A stretch of 64,000 nucleotides of DNA from CAZLCC01 sp964558365 (GCA_964558365.1 CAZLCC010000011.1:1-64000); one strand, 5' to 3'. Positions 8,324 to 17,414 are shown, numbered from the stretch's first letter. Program-made: numbers and translations. Notes: a model not told the origin generated them from the sequence alone.

Positions 8324-8338
8324 ATAAAATCTTAAACT

Positions 8339-8426
8339 TGGTGCGCCGGAGAGGACTTGAACCTCCACGACCTAAGCGGTCACTAGCCCCTCAAGCTAGC
8401 GCGTCTACCAATTCCGCCACCGGCGC
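8339..8426 (-). tRNA. tRNA-Leu (anticodon GAG)
   Basis: 88-nt class II tRNA with a long variable arm and encoded CCA. Acceptor GCGCCGG/CCGGCGC, D arm GTGGCGGAATTGGTAGACGC, anticodon stem CTAGC/GCTAG around loop TTGAGGG (anticodon GAG), T loop GGTTCAAGTCC. Confidence 0.96.
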
Positions 8427-8446
8427 ATATTCTAAAGTGCTCGTAT

Positions 8447-8475
8447 ATTGTATGTAATTTAACAGATTAGCGCAA
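8447..8475 (-). promoter_or_regulatory. Predicted tRNA-Leu promoter
   Basis: Minus strand TTGCGC (8475-8470), 17-nt spacer, TACAAT (8452-8447). Start about 14 nt before the tRNA. Confidence 0.4.
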
Positions 8476-8480
8476 TACGC

Positions 8481-10268
8481 TTACGGAGTTTTGTAGCGTG
8501 GCTCCAACTGAACTGTCCAATACTCAACCAGCCTATAACGATCTATCGGGCTAACAATAGAAGCGTCTGGTGCAAGTGAGCGAACCTCCCGATTTGACCC
8601 ATAGCGAATTGTCGATTGATACAGCGCAACTGCCGGAGTATCTTTAAGCCATTGCCGCACAAAACTGGTGTATTTAATCTTGCGCAGTGACTCTTCAAAA
8701 CGAGCGCGCGCGCTAAGCAATGCGTCATCTGCTATGCCAGATTTATAATTAGCAAAGTTAAGCCCGCTTTGCGTCGCCTGAGAAGAGTGCCAGTATGCAT
8801 AAACATCCGGATCTGCACCAATTGCAAGTTCGTAAAGCAACACGTCATATGCTCTTGGGCGCAATATATTTTGCTGAATATCTTCTGGTGCAACAAGACG
8901 CATGTCTACTTTTATTCCAAGCTTCTTCCATTGCTTGGAAAGCTCTTTTGCGACTGTTTCATAATCACTATCTTTTAGACTAACCAAGTTAATTACTAGC
9001 TGTTGAGATCCTTTCTTGCGAATCCCGTCACTTCCCTTTTTCCAGCCCGCTTGGTCTAAGATTTTGTTTGCTTGGTCGCTATCAAAATCGGGCTGTTTTA
9101 GAGATGAAATACCTTCGACTTGGTTTTCTAGTAGCGGACCTTGTAAAGCGGCAACATTACCTCCAATAGCTTCGCGAATTTTTTCAGTATTCGTACCGTA
9201 TCTTATGGCACTGCGAATTTTTTGATCTTTTAAGATCGTGCTGTCTGTGCGAAAAATTGCATACACACCATGGTTGATTGATACATCTGCAATGGTAAAT
9301 CTATCTTCTAGCCTTTTTGCGGCGGCGGCAGATAGTTCGTTAACGGTATTAATTTCGCTTGTTTCAAGTGCGTTTTCAAGCTCACTATTCTTGCCGTATA
9401 CATGCAATTGCAAGTTTTCAATTTTTGGTTTACCTTTAAAATAATCATCAAAAGCCTCAAGATACAAAACGCTTCTTCCCTGCTGCGCATTTAGATTTTG
9501 CAGGCTCCTAAATGCAAACGGACCGCTTCCAATCGGATGTAAACTAAAGCTACTTTCACGTACATCTTGAGGGGCAACGTCTTTTAGTAAATGCTTTGGC
9601 ACCACGCCAAAGTTAAGCGCATTCAAAAATGGTGAATAGACCGCAGGAAGCGTAAAGACAACTGTTTTTTCATCAACTGCTAAAGCATCTATATCTTTCC
9701 AGCTGTTATAGAGCGGAGAGTTTACTTTTGGATTTTTCATTAAATTAACAGTGAAAACAACATCTTCACTTGTTAATTTTTTACCATCTTGCCAGTGAAT
9801 ATCATCTTTTAGCGTAATGACGTATTTCTTGCCGCTATCTTCAAGTCGCCAACTTTTAGCTAAATCTCCGCGCACACGATTATGCCTGTCATACGAGAAA
9901 AGGCCAGAAAATATCATCTGTGTAGCAGAGCGTTCTGGGTTTGACGTTGCAAATAAAGGATTCAGCGTGCCAAGCGGGCCAACCACGCCTTCCGCATATG
10001 TTCCGCCAGGCACTGAAGCTTCTTCCATATATGAGTTCTGAAACCATACCATCTGAACACCTGTCAAAACAATCAGTAGGCCGATAAGAAAAAGCCAGCC
10101 AAGCATATGGCGGCGTACATCATAAATACTGCCCCAACGACGCACAATAAATGTATGTGCGTGTTTTAGCGTCGCTTTTTCAGCCTTTTTGGCGCGCTTA
10201 TTTAGCTTCTTGCGATCAACTTTCAGCCGATCGAAGTGCCGCCAATTATTTTTACTTTCTGGATCCAT
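8481..10268 (-). CDS. Membrane-anchored peptide-binding protein, SBP family 5
   Basis: 595-aa DppA/OppA-like extracytoplasmic solute-binding protein. A basic cytoplasmic N-terminus of about 50 residues precedes one membrane helix (about 55-75, MLGWLFLIGLLIVLTGVQMV). The binding fold follows: GGTYAEGVVGPLGTLNPLFATS, then LAKSWRLEDSGKKYVITLKD and DGKKLTSEDVVFTVNLM, typical of family 5. There is no lipobox cysteine, so it is held by an uncleaved helix. No permease or ATPase is adjacent, so either these lie elsewhere or the protein captures peptides for another purpose. It follows secG by 13 nt and probably shares its transcript. Confidence 0.9.
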   Translation of the reverse strand: MDPESKNNWRHFDRLKVDRKKLNKRAKKAEKATLKHAHTFIVRRWGSIYDVRRHMLGWLFLIGLLIVLTGVQMVWFQNSYMEEASVPGGTYAEGVVGPLGTLNPLFATSNPERSATQMIFSGLFSYDRHNRVRGDLAKSWRLEDSGKKYVITLKDDIHWQDGKKLTSEDVVFTVNLMKNPKVNSPLYNSWKDIDALAVDEKTVVFTLPAVYSPFLNALNFGVVPKHLLKDVAPQDVRESSFSLHPIGSGPFAFRSLQNLNAQQGRSVLYLEAFDDYFKGKPKIENLQLHVYGKNSELENALETSEINTVNELSAAAAKRLEDRFTIADVSINHGVYAIFRTDSTILKDQKIRSAIRYGTNTEKIREAIGGNVAALQGPLLENQVEGISSLKQPDFDSDQANKILDQAGWKKGSDGIRKKGSQQLVINLVSLKDSDYETVAKELSKQWKKLGIKVDMRLVAPEDIQQNILRPRAYDVLLYELAIGADPDVYAYWHSSQATQSGLNFANYKSGIADDALLSARARFEESLRKIKYTSFVRQWLKDTPAVALYQSTIRYGSNREVRSLAPDASIVSPIDRYRLVEYWTVQLEPRYKTP

Positions 10269-10281
10269 CGATACTTAATTT

Positions 10282-10506
10282 TTAAGCTAAAAGTAGCCCA
10301 GCTAAAAGCGATCCAACAAAGATACACGCTAAAACAATTGTTGCTTCAAAGAGGCTTTTATCTGTACCGCGCCGAGTAGTAAAGAGTTCGCCCGAGCTAC
10401 CAAATCCAGCGCCCAAAGATGCGCCACGTGCCTGTAAAAGAATACAAACCACCATAAGGCTTGCCGAGCCAACAATAAGAAATTCGAGAAGTGTATTAAT
10501 ATTCAT
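10282..10506 (-). CDS. secG: Preprotein translocase subunit SecG
   Basis: 74-aa accessory subunit of the SecYEG channel. It has two membrane helices (about 5-24 and 53-73) joined by the conserved loop LLQARGASLGAGFGSSGELFTTRRG, in which the GxGFG motif is typical. An AAAGGAGG site lies about 10 nt before the ATG. It begins 5 nt after the holin-like gene and is followed by the peptide-binding protein gene, so the three form one transcription unit concerned with the membrane. Confidence 0.95.
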   Translation of the reverse strand: MNINTLLEFLIVGSASLMVVCILLQARGASLGAGFGSSGELFTTRRGTDKSLFEATIVLACIFVGSLLAGLLLA

Positions 10507-10511
10507 CTGTT

Positions 10512-10898
10512 TTAAGCCTCCTTTGGCGATGAACTCTGCAATTCAAGCACGCCGCTAATCACATAATTTATTAAGCTAAGTAACATTCCGGTCAAAATTG
10601 CATGACCAAAAGACATGTCAAGTCCTGGTACTAAGTTTACCGAAATATAGACTAAAAATCCATTCACAATCAACATAAAAAGACCAAGTGTTAGCAAAAT
10701 AGCTGGTAAAGACAGAATAATAATAAGCGGTCGCAACAAAGAATTAAATAGCGAGAACGCCAAACCAGCGATTAAAAAGCTACCGAGCGTTACGTCTGCA
10801 TAGTTATTGCTAAACGTGCCAAGCAGTTTTGCAGCAAGCCACAAACCAAACGTGCTCGCAGCAAACCGAAGAAGAAAAATAGCAAATTGCTTTCTCAT
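10512..10898 (-). CDS. Phage-holin-4-like integral membrane protein
   Basis: 128 aa with four membrane helices (about 8-28, 35-55, 58-82, 93-115) and the motif FNSLLRPLIIILSLPAILLTLGLF. The motif is typical of the PF04020 family, annotated as phage holin but found in chromosomal operons of many bacteria with no phage context. Function unknown. TATAAT lies 11 nt before the ATG. First gene of the operon with secG. There is nothing else phage-like nearby, so the holin label should not be read as a prophage sign. Confidence 0.8.
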   Translation of the reverse strand: MRKQFAIFLLRFAASTFGLWLAAKLLGTFSNNYADVTLGSFLIAGLAFSLFNSLLRPLIIILSLPAILLTLGLFMLIVNGFLVYISVNLVPGLDMSFGHAILTGMLLSLINYVISGVLELQSSSPKEA

Positions 10899-10944
10899 AA
10901 TTTACATTTATTATACCCGACACTTTATAGATACGTCGAGTATA

Positions 10945-12417
10945 TTACTTCTTATGCTTCAAATGCGCCCACACTATTTTGGCTTTTGACTCTCCGATTA
11001 CCTTAATAAGCTCATCCTCTTCAGCTTTTTCTACAGCGCGCAGGCTGCCAAATTTTTTAATTAACTTTTTGCGAGTTGCCGGACCAATACCAATAATATC
11101 TTCTAGTTCACTTGCCGTTTGTTTTTTGCGTTTTAAAACCGTGTGATAACTCACTGCAAAACGATGTGATTCATTTCTAATTCGCTGCAACAACTTTACA
11201 ATATCAGAATTTTTATCAAGCAATATAAGCTTAAAATCATCACTTTCCTGAGAAGCTGGTGCCTGCGTTTTTATATCAACATTACTTCTTTTTTTATGAA
11301 TAACAATTTCTTCCTCACGTTTTGCAATGCCGATAGCTGGAATTGTTAATTGCTTTTCTTCAAGTACTTTTAGGGCTGCGTCTAGCTGCCCTTTGCCACC
11401 ATCAATCAAAAGTAAGTCGGGCATTTGCCAGCTCGCATTACGTCCAGAAAAGCGACGACTTAATGCTTCATTCATGTGCGCAAAATCATCATTTCCAGGA
11501 ATGCGAAGTTTAAATTTCCTATACTCCGCCTTATCTGCGACACCGTTTGTTGCCACCACCATGCTTGCAACGTTATTTGTGCCACTCATGTGCGAAATAT
11601 CATACCCTTCAATTCGCTTGGGGATTTTTTCTAAGCCTAAAAGCTCTTTTAATCCCGTTAGCGCTTTATCTTTTGAAAGATCCAAAAACTCATCTCTTCC
11701 AAACATAATTTGCCGCTGTAATTCTGAAAGATGCCGAATGTCATTTCTTAGTTTTGCCGCTTCTTCAAATCGTTTCTCTTTTGCAGCCACTTTCATCTCT
11801 GCTTCAAGCTCTTTAACTAGCAGCCTTCTACCGCCAGCCAAATATCTGGTTAATTTTCGTAGATTCTTTTTATATTCTTCTAAAGATCCGCCCGCCTCCA
11901 AGCCTGGCGTCAAACCAAGATGATAGTTTAAATCAGCTTTTTTCGGTAACTTGCCATTTGTATAATATGGAAACACTTTTCGTAGCAACCTCAGAGCTTT
12001 TTTTACTGCAAATCCATTAAAATATGGTCCATAATATTCTGCGCCATCATCAGCCGGCTGTCGAGTCGTGCTCACAAACGGCACTTCATCTTTCATGTTT
12101 ATCCTTACAAAAAGCTGACTCTTGTCATCACGAAGCAAAATGTTATACCGCGGCTTATAACGTTTCACCATCTCGCTTTCTAGAAACAGTGCATCAAGTT
12201 CAGATTCGGTTTCAATCCAATCAACATCCGTAATTTCCGCCACCAACGCCTGTGTTTTTACATCTTTATCTTTAATGTTTTGAAAATATTGTCGCACCCG
12301 ATTTTTTAAAACCGCCGCCTTGCCAATATAAATAATCTCGCCAGATTTAGACTTATGAAAATACACCCCCGCTGAGCGTGGCAACGTTTTTAATTTTGCT
12401 TCAAGCTTTTTGTTCAC
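10945..12417 (-). CDS. uvrC: Excinuclease ABC subunit C
   Basis: Dual-incision nuclease of nucleotide excision repair, working with UvrA (18617-21427) and UvrB (not in window). 490 aa against about 600 usual. Domains in order: GIY-YIG (about 10-95, with GVYFHKSKSGEIIYIGKA), UVR helices (about 200-240), the UvrC RNase H-like nuclease (about 265-400, with GYDISHMSGT and LLIDGGKGQLDAA), and a helix-hairpin-helix pair at the end. The linkers are short, but all active-site regions are present. The start is GTG at 12417: TATAAT ends exactly 6 nt upstream, so the mRNA is predicted to start at this G. Confidence 0.96.
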   Translation of the reverse strand: MNKKLEAKLKTLPRSAGVYFHKSKSGEIIYIGKAAVLKNRVRQYFQNIKDKDVKTQALVAEITDVDWIETESELDALFLESEMVKRYKPRYNILLRDDKSQLFVRINMKDEVPFVSTTRQPADDGAEYYGPYFNGFAVKKALRLLRKVFPYYTNGKLPKKADLNYHLGLTPGLEAGGSLEEYKKNLRKLTRYLAGGRRLLVKELEAEMKVAAKEKRFEEAAKLRNDIRHLSELQRQIMFGRDEFLDLSKDKALTGLKELLGLEKIPKRIEGYDISHMSGTNNVASMVVATNGVADKAEYRKFKLRIPGNDDFAHMNEALSRRFSGRNASWQMPDLLLIDGGKGQLDAALKVLEEKQLTIPAIGIAKREEEIVIHKKRSNVDIKTQAPASQESDDFKLILLDKNSDIVKLLQRIRNESHRFAVSYHTVLKRKKQTASELEDIIGIGPATRKKLIKKFGSLRAVEKAEEDELIKVIGESKAKIVWAHLKHKK

Positions 12418-12423
12418 ATCTCC

Positions 12424-12429
12424 ATTATA
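12424..12429 (-). promoter_or_regulatory. -10 element of uvrC (leaderless)
   Basis: TATAAT on minus, 6 nt before the GTG start; -35 weak. Confidence 0.55.
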
Positions 12430-12453
12430 CGGATTTATAGTGATCTCTATAAC

Positions 12454-12957
12454 CTAGTCAGTAAAATGCCCCTTCACCAACTCAACCATCCTGTCACCTA
12501 CGTCCCCGTATTGTATATATTTATTAAGAGCATTTATTGCAACGAGGGAATGGCCTATTACCCCGCCACCTGGATCTTCGATAAAATCTCCTATTGGCTC
12601 AAGTTCGGCATAAACCCTTAACTGATAGTCAATTCCAAACTTCTTATTAGTCAGTTTTTGAAATCCAATGGGGTGCCACCGTAACATGCGCATATTTAAC
12701 TCTTCTTTCATTTCACGATGCAAGACTCGTTCAATTGTATCGCCTGGCTCATCAAATTTACCACCTGGAAGATTATCTTTACCATCACCAGCATAATGAA
12801 CGATCGGCACCTTATTATTCACATTACCTATAGCGTATACTTGCCCCCAGGCGATACTAGGAAGCTGTTCAATATCATCAACTTCATGCCAATCAACAAG
12901 TATGGTTTCACCTCTGAACTCAAACGATGATTTTAGGTCTGGCATTCGTTCACTCAT
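12454..12957 (-). CDS. NUDIX-fold hydrolase with degenerate box
   Basis: 167 aa. The region GGKFDEPGDTIERVLHREMK then EELNM (about 70-95) follows the NUDIX pattern of a Gly-rich start, then RExxEE. Asp replaces the first Glu and Asn replaces the usual Gly after EE. The core REMKEE that binds metal is intact, so hydrolysis of a nucleoside diphosphate derivative is plausible; the substrate is unknown. The ATG overlaps the trhO stop (ATGA), so it is translationally coupled to trhO. Confidence 0.8.
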   Translation of the reverse strand: MSERMPDLKSSFEFRGETILVDWHEVDDIEQLPSIAWGQVYAIGNVNNKVPIVHYAGDGKDNLPGGKFDEPGDTIERVLHREMKEELNMRMLRWHPIGFQKLTNKKFGIDYQLRVYAELEPIGDFIEDPGGGVIGHSLVAINALNKYIQYGDVGDRMVELVKGHFTD

Positions 12958-13859
12958 GCAGTTGCCCCAATTTTCGCTTTTTCTTTACATTTTTTTGTGT
13001 GAAAGAGAAGCTTTGGACTCTTCTTACACTCTCCACAGATCAGCACGAGGTCGTTGCAGCCAACCCAAGCACAATTTTCAAAGTTTGAGGTTTTGCCTTT
13101 GCAGTGTGTACATTCACCAATCGTTTTTGCTTTATCAGAAAAATCTACGGTCATTCGATCATCAAAGACACGAAGCGAGCCTTCCCATAGCCCATCGTCT
13201 TTATACTGCTCACCATATTTCACAATGCCACCGTCAATTTGATAAACATCTTTGAAGCCACGCTTTTTCATCATCGCGCTAATCACTTCGCAGCGAATAC
13301 CGCCTGTGCAATAGGTCACTACTTTCTTATCTTTAATATCGTCATATTTATCACTCTCAAGTTCTTTAATGAAATCACGAGATGTGTTTGTATTTGGCAC
13401 CACGGCACCTTTAAATTTCCCAATCTTTGCTTCATGCGCGTTGCGACCATCAAAAAACACTACGTCATCGCCATATTTTTCAACCAGCTCATGAATTTGC
13501 CTTGGCTTGATATGTTTGCCGCCGCCAATCACGCCATTTTCATTAACCTCAAATTCGTCATCACTATTCTTAAAACCAACGAGCTCACGACGATGTTTCA
13601 CGCTCATGCGCGGAAAGTCCTCACGTCCGCCTTCACTCCATTTAAAAACTATCCCCTTAAACGGTTCGAAGCTTTTTGTCGCCTTAATATACGCTTTTAG
13701 ATCTTTCATATCACCACCAACAGTGCCGTTCAGTCCATGTCTTGAAACTAAAATCCGCCCACGCAGATTTAAGCTGTCACAGAGTGTTTTTTGCCATAAC
13801 TTCACCGCCTCAGGATCTTTGAGTGGTGTAAATTTGTAATAGAGTAGAATTTTTTGCAT
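12954..13859 (-). CDS. trhO: tRNA uridine(34) hydroxylase, rhodanese family
   Basis: 301-aa YceA/TrhO-type protein: an N-terminal ferredoxin-like domain (about 1-95, LLYYKFTPL), a rhodanese domain (about 110-220) with active-site loop VTYCTGGIRCE, and a C-terminal Cys-rich domain (CTHC, CAWVGC, CGEC). In characterised relatives it makes 5-hydroxyuridine at the tRNA wobble position with oxygen. An in-frame TTG precedes the chosen ATG, which lies 8 nt after TATAAT. It is the first gene of a two-gene unit with the NUDIX gene. Fits with the other wobble-modification genes here, mnmA and tilS. Confidence 0.93.
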   Translation of the reverse strand: MQKILLYYKFTPLKDPEAVKLWQKTLCDSLNLRGRILVSRHGLNGTVGGDMKDLKAYIKATKSFEPFKGIVFKWSEGGREDFPRMSVKHRRELVGFKNSDDEFEVNENGVIGGGKHIKPRQIHELVEKYGDDVVFFDGRNAHEAKIGKFKGAVVPNTNTSRDFIKELESDKYDDIKDKKVVTYCTGGIRCEVISAMMKKRGFKDVYQIDGGIVKYGEQYKDDGLWEGSLRVFDDRMTVDFSDKAKTIGECTHCKGKTSNFENCAWVGCNDLVLICGECKKSPKLLFHTKKCKEKAKIGATA

Positions 13860-13867
13860 CAAGATAC

Positions 13868-13873
13868 ATTATA
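13868..13873 (-). promoter_or_regulatory. -10 element of trhO
   Basis: TATAAT on minus, 8 nt before the ATG; -35 not convincing. Confidence 0.45.
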
Positions 13874-13924
13874 CCGTATAATTTAGTTACTATGATTCAA
13901 TAAAAAGAATCCTCTACTCACATG

Positions 13925-13943
13925 ACGTTCGGACGAGCCGAAC
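13925..13943 (+). repeat. Small hairpin upstream of the ABC exporter
   Basis: GTTCGG and CCGAAC flank a 5-nt loop in the divergent gap between trhO and the exporter gene. It could be part of the exporter leader or an operator. Nothing else is recognised in this 130-nt gap except AAGGAG at 13981. Confidence 0.35.
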
Positions 13944-13990
13944 CACTGGTGAAATAAAAATATAAATTCTTACTTACTTGAAGGAGTATT

Positions 13991-15736
13991 ATGCAAAAAC
14001 ATATTTTTGTGCTGTTTTTTAAAAGCGCAATGCACTATCCATTTCGAACAATCGGGGCAATTACGGGCGCCTCATTAACTTCGTTAATTGGAGCATTTAT
14101 TGGCCCATTTATTATTGCTCAATTACTCGATCAGCTGCAGTCAGGAACACTGTCACTTGAAGCGACTTGGCCACTAATTATTATCTACGCCTTAACGCAA
14201 ATATACGGAGAAGTGATTGGGTGGCGTATTAACCTTTTCTTGGCTTGGACTATGGAGACTGCCGCTCAAAGAGACTTATACCGCCGTATTTTCAGCACCC
14301 TTACACAGCAAAGCCTCACCTTTCATGCAGACCGATTTGGCGGAGCTCTCGTCTCACAAACGGCTAAGTTGATCGGGGCATTTGAGCGGTTCTGGGATAC
14401 TGTCGTTTTTCAGCTTACTCCGAGTGTGACAAGCATTTTTGCCGCCTCAATCATTCTTAGTTTTATTTTTTGGCAATATGCGTTGTTCCTTTTTGTTCTT
14501 TCACTAATTTTTGCGATAACCGTATTTTTAGGGTCTCGATTTCTTGCAAAGCGAAATAAAGAAGATGCCCAGGCAAACACTGCTGCCAATGCCTACGTCG
14601 CAGATGTCGTCACAAACATTGCCGCAGTGAAATCTTACGGCCAAGAGGACGAGGAGCTGGAGAGATTAACCGAAAAAGTAACTTTCTGGAGGGCAAAAAG
14701 CCTTCGCTTAATGAGCGGGTTTCTTAGCGTTAGCACAGTTTATTCTAGCCTTATCGCAACCCTTAACGTTGTTGCCCTCCTCGCAGCAATCTGGGCTGCA
14801 GATAATAATCTAATATCAGTTGGGGCTATCTATCTGAGTATTTCATACACCCTGACTGTCGCAAGGCAGCTCTGGGAAATGAATAGCATCATGCGTAATT
14901 ATAACCGTATTATGGGCGACGCTCACGACATGACAGAAATTTTACGTGAACCCAAACAAATACTCGATAACTCCAAGGAGGTACTGACCGCAAAAAATGG
15001 AGAGATTGATTTTCAGGCTATTAGTTTCTCACATGATAAAAACGATCAACTCTTTAGCGAGTTAAATCTTCACATCAAAAAAGGTGAGCGAATTGGGCTT
15101 GTCGGTCATTCTGGATCAGGAAAAACAACACTGACGAAGCTGCTACTTCGTTTTATGGATGTTGACAGTGGTTCTATTGAAATTGACGGGCAAGATATCA
15201 AGCAAGTAACTCAAAAAAGCTTGCGCAAAAATATTGCCTATGTTCCGCAAGAGCCGCTTCTTTTTCACCAAACGCTCAGTGAGAATATTGCCTATGGAAA
15301 GCCTGAGGCTTCGCAAAAAGAAATTGAAAAAGCCGCAAAGCTAGCGAATGCTGCCGAGTTCATCGAGAAGTTGCCAGAAAAATATAAGACGTTGGTTGGC
15401 GAGCGTGGCGTAAAACTTTCTGGCGGGCAACGGCAGCGCATTGCAATCGCACGCGCCATTCTTAAAGATGCGCCAATTTTAGTGTTAGATGAAGCCACCA
15501 GTGCGCTTGATAGCGAAAGCGAAAAGCTCATTCAAGACGCACTTACCAAGCTTATGAAAAATCGAACATCAATTGTTATTGCTCATCGCCTTAGCACCAT
15601 TCAAAAAATGGATAGAATTATTGTTCTTAATGAGGGCAAGATTGTTGAAGAGGGCTCGCACAAAGAATTACTTTCTAAAAATGGTGTTTATGCAAAACTG
15701 TGGGCACACCAATCTGGCGGGTTTATTGAAGAATAA
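13991..15736 (+). CDS. ABC exporter, fused membrane and ATPase domains
   Basis: 581-aa half-transporter of the MsbA/LmrA type that would act as a homodimer. Six membrane helices occupy about residues 1-310. The ATPase domain (about 335-575) has Walker A GHSGSGKTT, Q-loop YVPQEPLLF, signature LSGGQRQRIA, Walker B ILVLDEATSAL and H-loop IAHRLSTI, all intact. The substrate cannot be told from sequence; lipids, peptides and drugs are all possible. AAGGAG at 13981 supports the start. The histidine phosphatase follows after 42 nt but has its own -10. Confidence 0.93.
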   Translation: MQKHIFVLFFKSAMHYPFRTIGAITGASLTSLIGAFIGPFIIAQLLDQLQSGTLSLEATWPLIIIYALTQIYGEVIGWRINLFLAWTMETAAQRDLYRRIFSTLTQQSLTFHADRFGGALVSQTAKLIGAFERFWDTVVFQLTPSVTSIFAASIILSFIFWQYALFLFVLSLIFAITVFLGSRFLAKRNKEDAQANTAANAYVADVVTNIAAVKSYGQEDEELERLTEKVTFWRAKSLRLMSGFLSVSTVYSSLIATLNVVALLAAIWAADNNLISVGAIYLSISYTLTVARQLWEMNSIMRNYNRIMGDAHDMTEILREPKQILDNSKEVLTAKNGEIDFQAISFSHDKNDQLFSELNLHIKKGERIGLVGHSGSGKTTLTKLLLRFMDVDSGSIEIDGQDIKQVTQKSLRKNIAYVPQEPLLFHQTLSENIAYGKPEASQKEIEKAAKLANAAEFIEKLPEKYKTLVGERGVKLSGGQRQRIAIARAILKDAPILVLDEATSALDSESEKLIQDALTKLMKNRTSIVIAHRLSTIQKMDRIIVLNEGKIVEEGSHKELLSKNGVYAKLWAHQSGGFIEE

Positions 15737-15738
15737 AT

Positions 15739-15747
15739 TGCTATACT
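15739..15747 (+). promoter_or_regulatory. Extended -10 of the histidine phosphatase gene
   Basis: TGC-TATACT, about 32 nt before the GTG start; the gene also has a ribosome binding site. Confidence 0.4.
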
Positions 15748-15778
15748 AAAGATATAGAAAATAAAGGAGCAGAATATT

Positions 15779-16606
15779 GTGGCAATGCCAGATGATTTAA
15801 TAATGATTCGACACGGAGAGTCTGAAGCAAATATCATACAAGATATTAATTCTGGGAAAATAGATGCAAAAAAGCAAATAGCTGCTGACTTCCCTAAACA
15901 TTACGATAAAACCATACGCCTTACTAAGCGTGGTGCCGGTCAAGCGGAGAGTGCAGGAAAATGGCTAAAAGCAAATAGTTTACTAGATTTCAGTCGTCAC
16001 TACGTATCTCCTTTTGCTCGAACACTGGAAACTGCGGCAAGTCTAGCTATTGACGGAAATTGGCACATTGACGACCGTCTGAGAGAGCGAAGTTGGGGCG
16101 AATATAATCTTTTGAGCTGGGACCAAATCCAAGAAGACAATCCTCTTTCGTTTGAAATTAGTAAACAAAATCACTGGTATTGGCGACCGCGCGGTGGTGA
16201 AACTTTAGCAGGAGACGTTCGCGAACGCTTTGAAAGTTTTCTCACCACCCTGCACAGAAAAGCAGCTGACGAAAAAGTCATCGCTGTTTCGCATGGAGGC
16301 TGGATGCAAGCGGCGCGCTTTGTTTTGGAACGACTAACCCCGCAAGAATGGCTCTCTCAATTTAGGACTCCAGAATATAAACTCTGGAATTGCCAAATTT
16401 TGCACTACACCAGAATCAATCCAGAAACTGGCGAAAAAGCACCCTATTTAAAATGGCGTCGCTCTATTTGCCCATGGGACGAAACTCGTTCTTGGAATAA
16501 TGGAGAGTGGGTTGAAATCAACGCAAAAAAATATTCAGACGCAGAATTAAAAGAAGAAGTTGCTAAATATAAACAGCTTCTTCCTAACGAACTGCAAGGA
16601 GACTAA
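15779..16606 (+). CDS. Histidine phosphatase family protein
   Basis: 275-aa phosphoglycerate-mutase-like fold. Catalytic His in MIRHGESEAN, the second-Arg region SPFARTLETA, the acidic segment LRERSWGEYN, and the second His in VSHGGWM. It is likely a phosphatase rather than a glycolytic mutase because it lacks mutase-specific features that I can recognise; substrate unknown. GTG at 15779 is chosen over an ATG two codons later because AAAGGAG at 15763-15769 is better spaced for GTG. The end overlaps the rplY stop tail to tail by 4 nt. Confidence 0.85.
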   Translation: MAMPDDLIMIRHGESEANIIQDINSGKIDAKKQIAADFPKHYDKTIRLTKRGAGQAESAGKWLKANSLLDFSRHYVSPFARTLETAASLAIDGNWHIDDRLRERSWGEYNLLSWDQIQEDNPLSFEISKQNHWYWRPRGGETLAGDVRERFESFLTTLHRKAADEKVIAVSHGGWMQAARFVLERLTPQEWLSQFRTPEYKLWNCQILHYTRINPETGEKAPYLKWRRSICPWDETRSWNNGEWVEINAKKYSDAELKEEVAKYKQLLPNELQGD

Positions 16607-17340
16607 CCTTCTTTTTCTTCGCTTTTTGCTTCTTCTTTCTTTTTTTCAGAATTATCAGCCGATTCACCTTCGCCTGCCTCATCATCTTCACCATGTTCAG
16701 ACTCAACTTCTGTTTCATCTTCAGCATCGCCACCTGTCGCCTCGTTGGCAGCCTGAAGAGCTGCTGGCTCCCAAACACTTGCAATCGTTACACTCTCAAT
16801 TTCTTCATTGTCTTCAGAAATCTCAACACCTTCAGGAATTTTAATATCAGCAACTGTTAAGTGCTGGTTTGGTTCAGAAAGATCAACAATTGAAACTTCA
16901 AGAGCTTCAGGAAGCTCCATTGGAAGCGCCTTTACTTTAAGTGTTTCAAGCGTTTGCAAAACAATTAAACCAGCTTTTTCAGCCTCGCTTTCACCAACGC
17001 CAACAAGCTTAATTGGAATTTCAGCTTCAACTTTTTCATTTTGCTTCACCGCATGAAACTCAACATGGCGCACACTATTTTTTGCTGGGTTAACATCAAT
17101 GTTTTTAATCATGGCGATTTTTCGCTTACCGTCAATCGTTAAATGAACTGGTGCATGGCCACCGGCTTGCCTTACTGCCTTTTCAACTGCCAACTTTGGC
17201 GCCTGCACAGCAATTGCCTCAAAACCATGTCCATACACTACGCCAGGGAGTAGTCCGTCCTTTCGCAGCTTGGCAACTTTCTTACCTTTCGCTTCTCTTG
17301 CTTCGAGCTTTAAAGAAATCTTATCGTTACTCAAATTCAT
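16603..17340 (-). CDS. rplY: Large ribosomal subunit protein bL25, CTC type
   Basis: 5S rRNA-binding ribosomal protein. The 245-aa product has the L25 domain (about 5-95: LRKDGLLPGVVYG, VRHVEFHAV), the TL5/CTC beta domain (about 100-190, with LPEALEVSIVDL and LTVADIKIPEG) and then a tail of about 55 residues that is very acidic (many E and D) and ends KKKEEAKSEEKEG. Such tails occur in some CTC proteins; here it is long. AAGGAGG lies just before the ATG. Transcription starts from an extended -10 (TGTTATAAT) that sits back to back with the dedA promoter. Confidence 0.95.
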   Translation of the reverse strand: MNLSNDKISLKLEAREAKGKKVAKLRKDGLLPGVVYGHGFEAIAVQAPKLAVEKAVRQAGGHAPVHLTIDGKRKIAMIKNIDVNPAKNSVRHVEFHAVKQNEKVEAEIPIKLVGVGESEAEKAGLIVLQTLETLKVKALPMELPEALEVSIVDLSEPNQHLTVADIKIPEGVEISEDNEEIESVTIASVWEPAALQAANEATGGDAEDETEVESEHGEDDEAGEGESADNSEKKKEEAKSEEKEG

Positions 17341-17386
17341 TTCCTCCTTTAGTCTACTGTCAATGCAGAAATTAGTACTGTTTTTT

Positions 17387-17406
17387 ATTATAACAGATGC
17401 TAGAAT
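17387..17406. promoter_or_regulatory. Back-to-back promoters for rplY and dedA
   Basis: On minus, TGT-TATAAT (17395-17387) for rplY with a 40-nt leader. On plus, TGC-TAGAAT (17398-17406) for dedA, ending 8 nt before its ATG. The two -10 elements are only about 8 bp apart, so the two polymerases cannot bind at the same time. Confidence 0.55.
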
Positions 17407-17414
17407 AGACAGGT

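Noticed and set aside
10512..10898. Prophage remnant (holin)
   Set aside because: The PF04020 family is a common chromosomal membrane protein; secG and a binding protein flank it and nothing else is phage-like.
11327..11923. 198-codon open frame on plus opposite uvrC
   Set aside because: Ser/Phe/Leu-rich antisense shadow of uvrC without a ribosome binding site or promoter.
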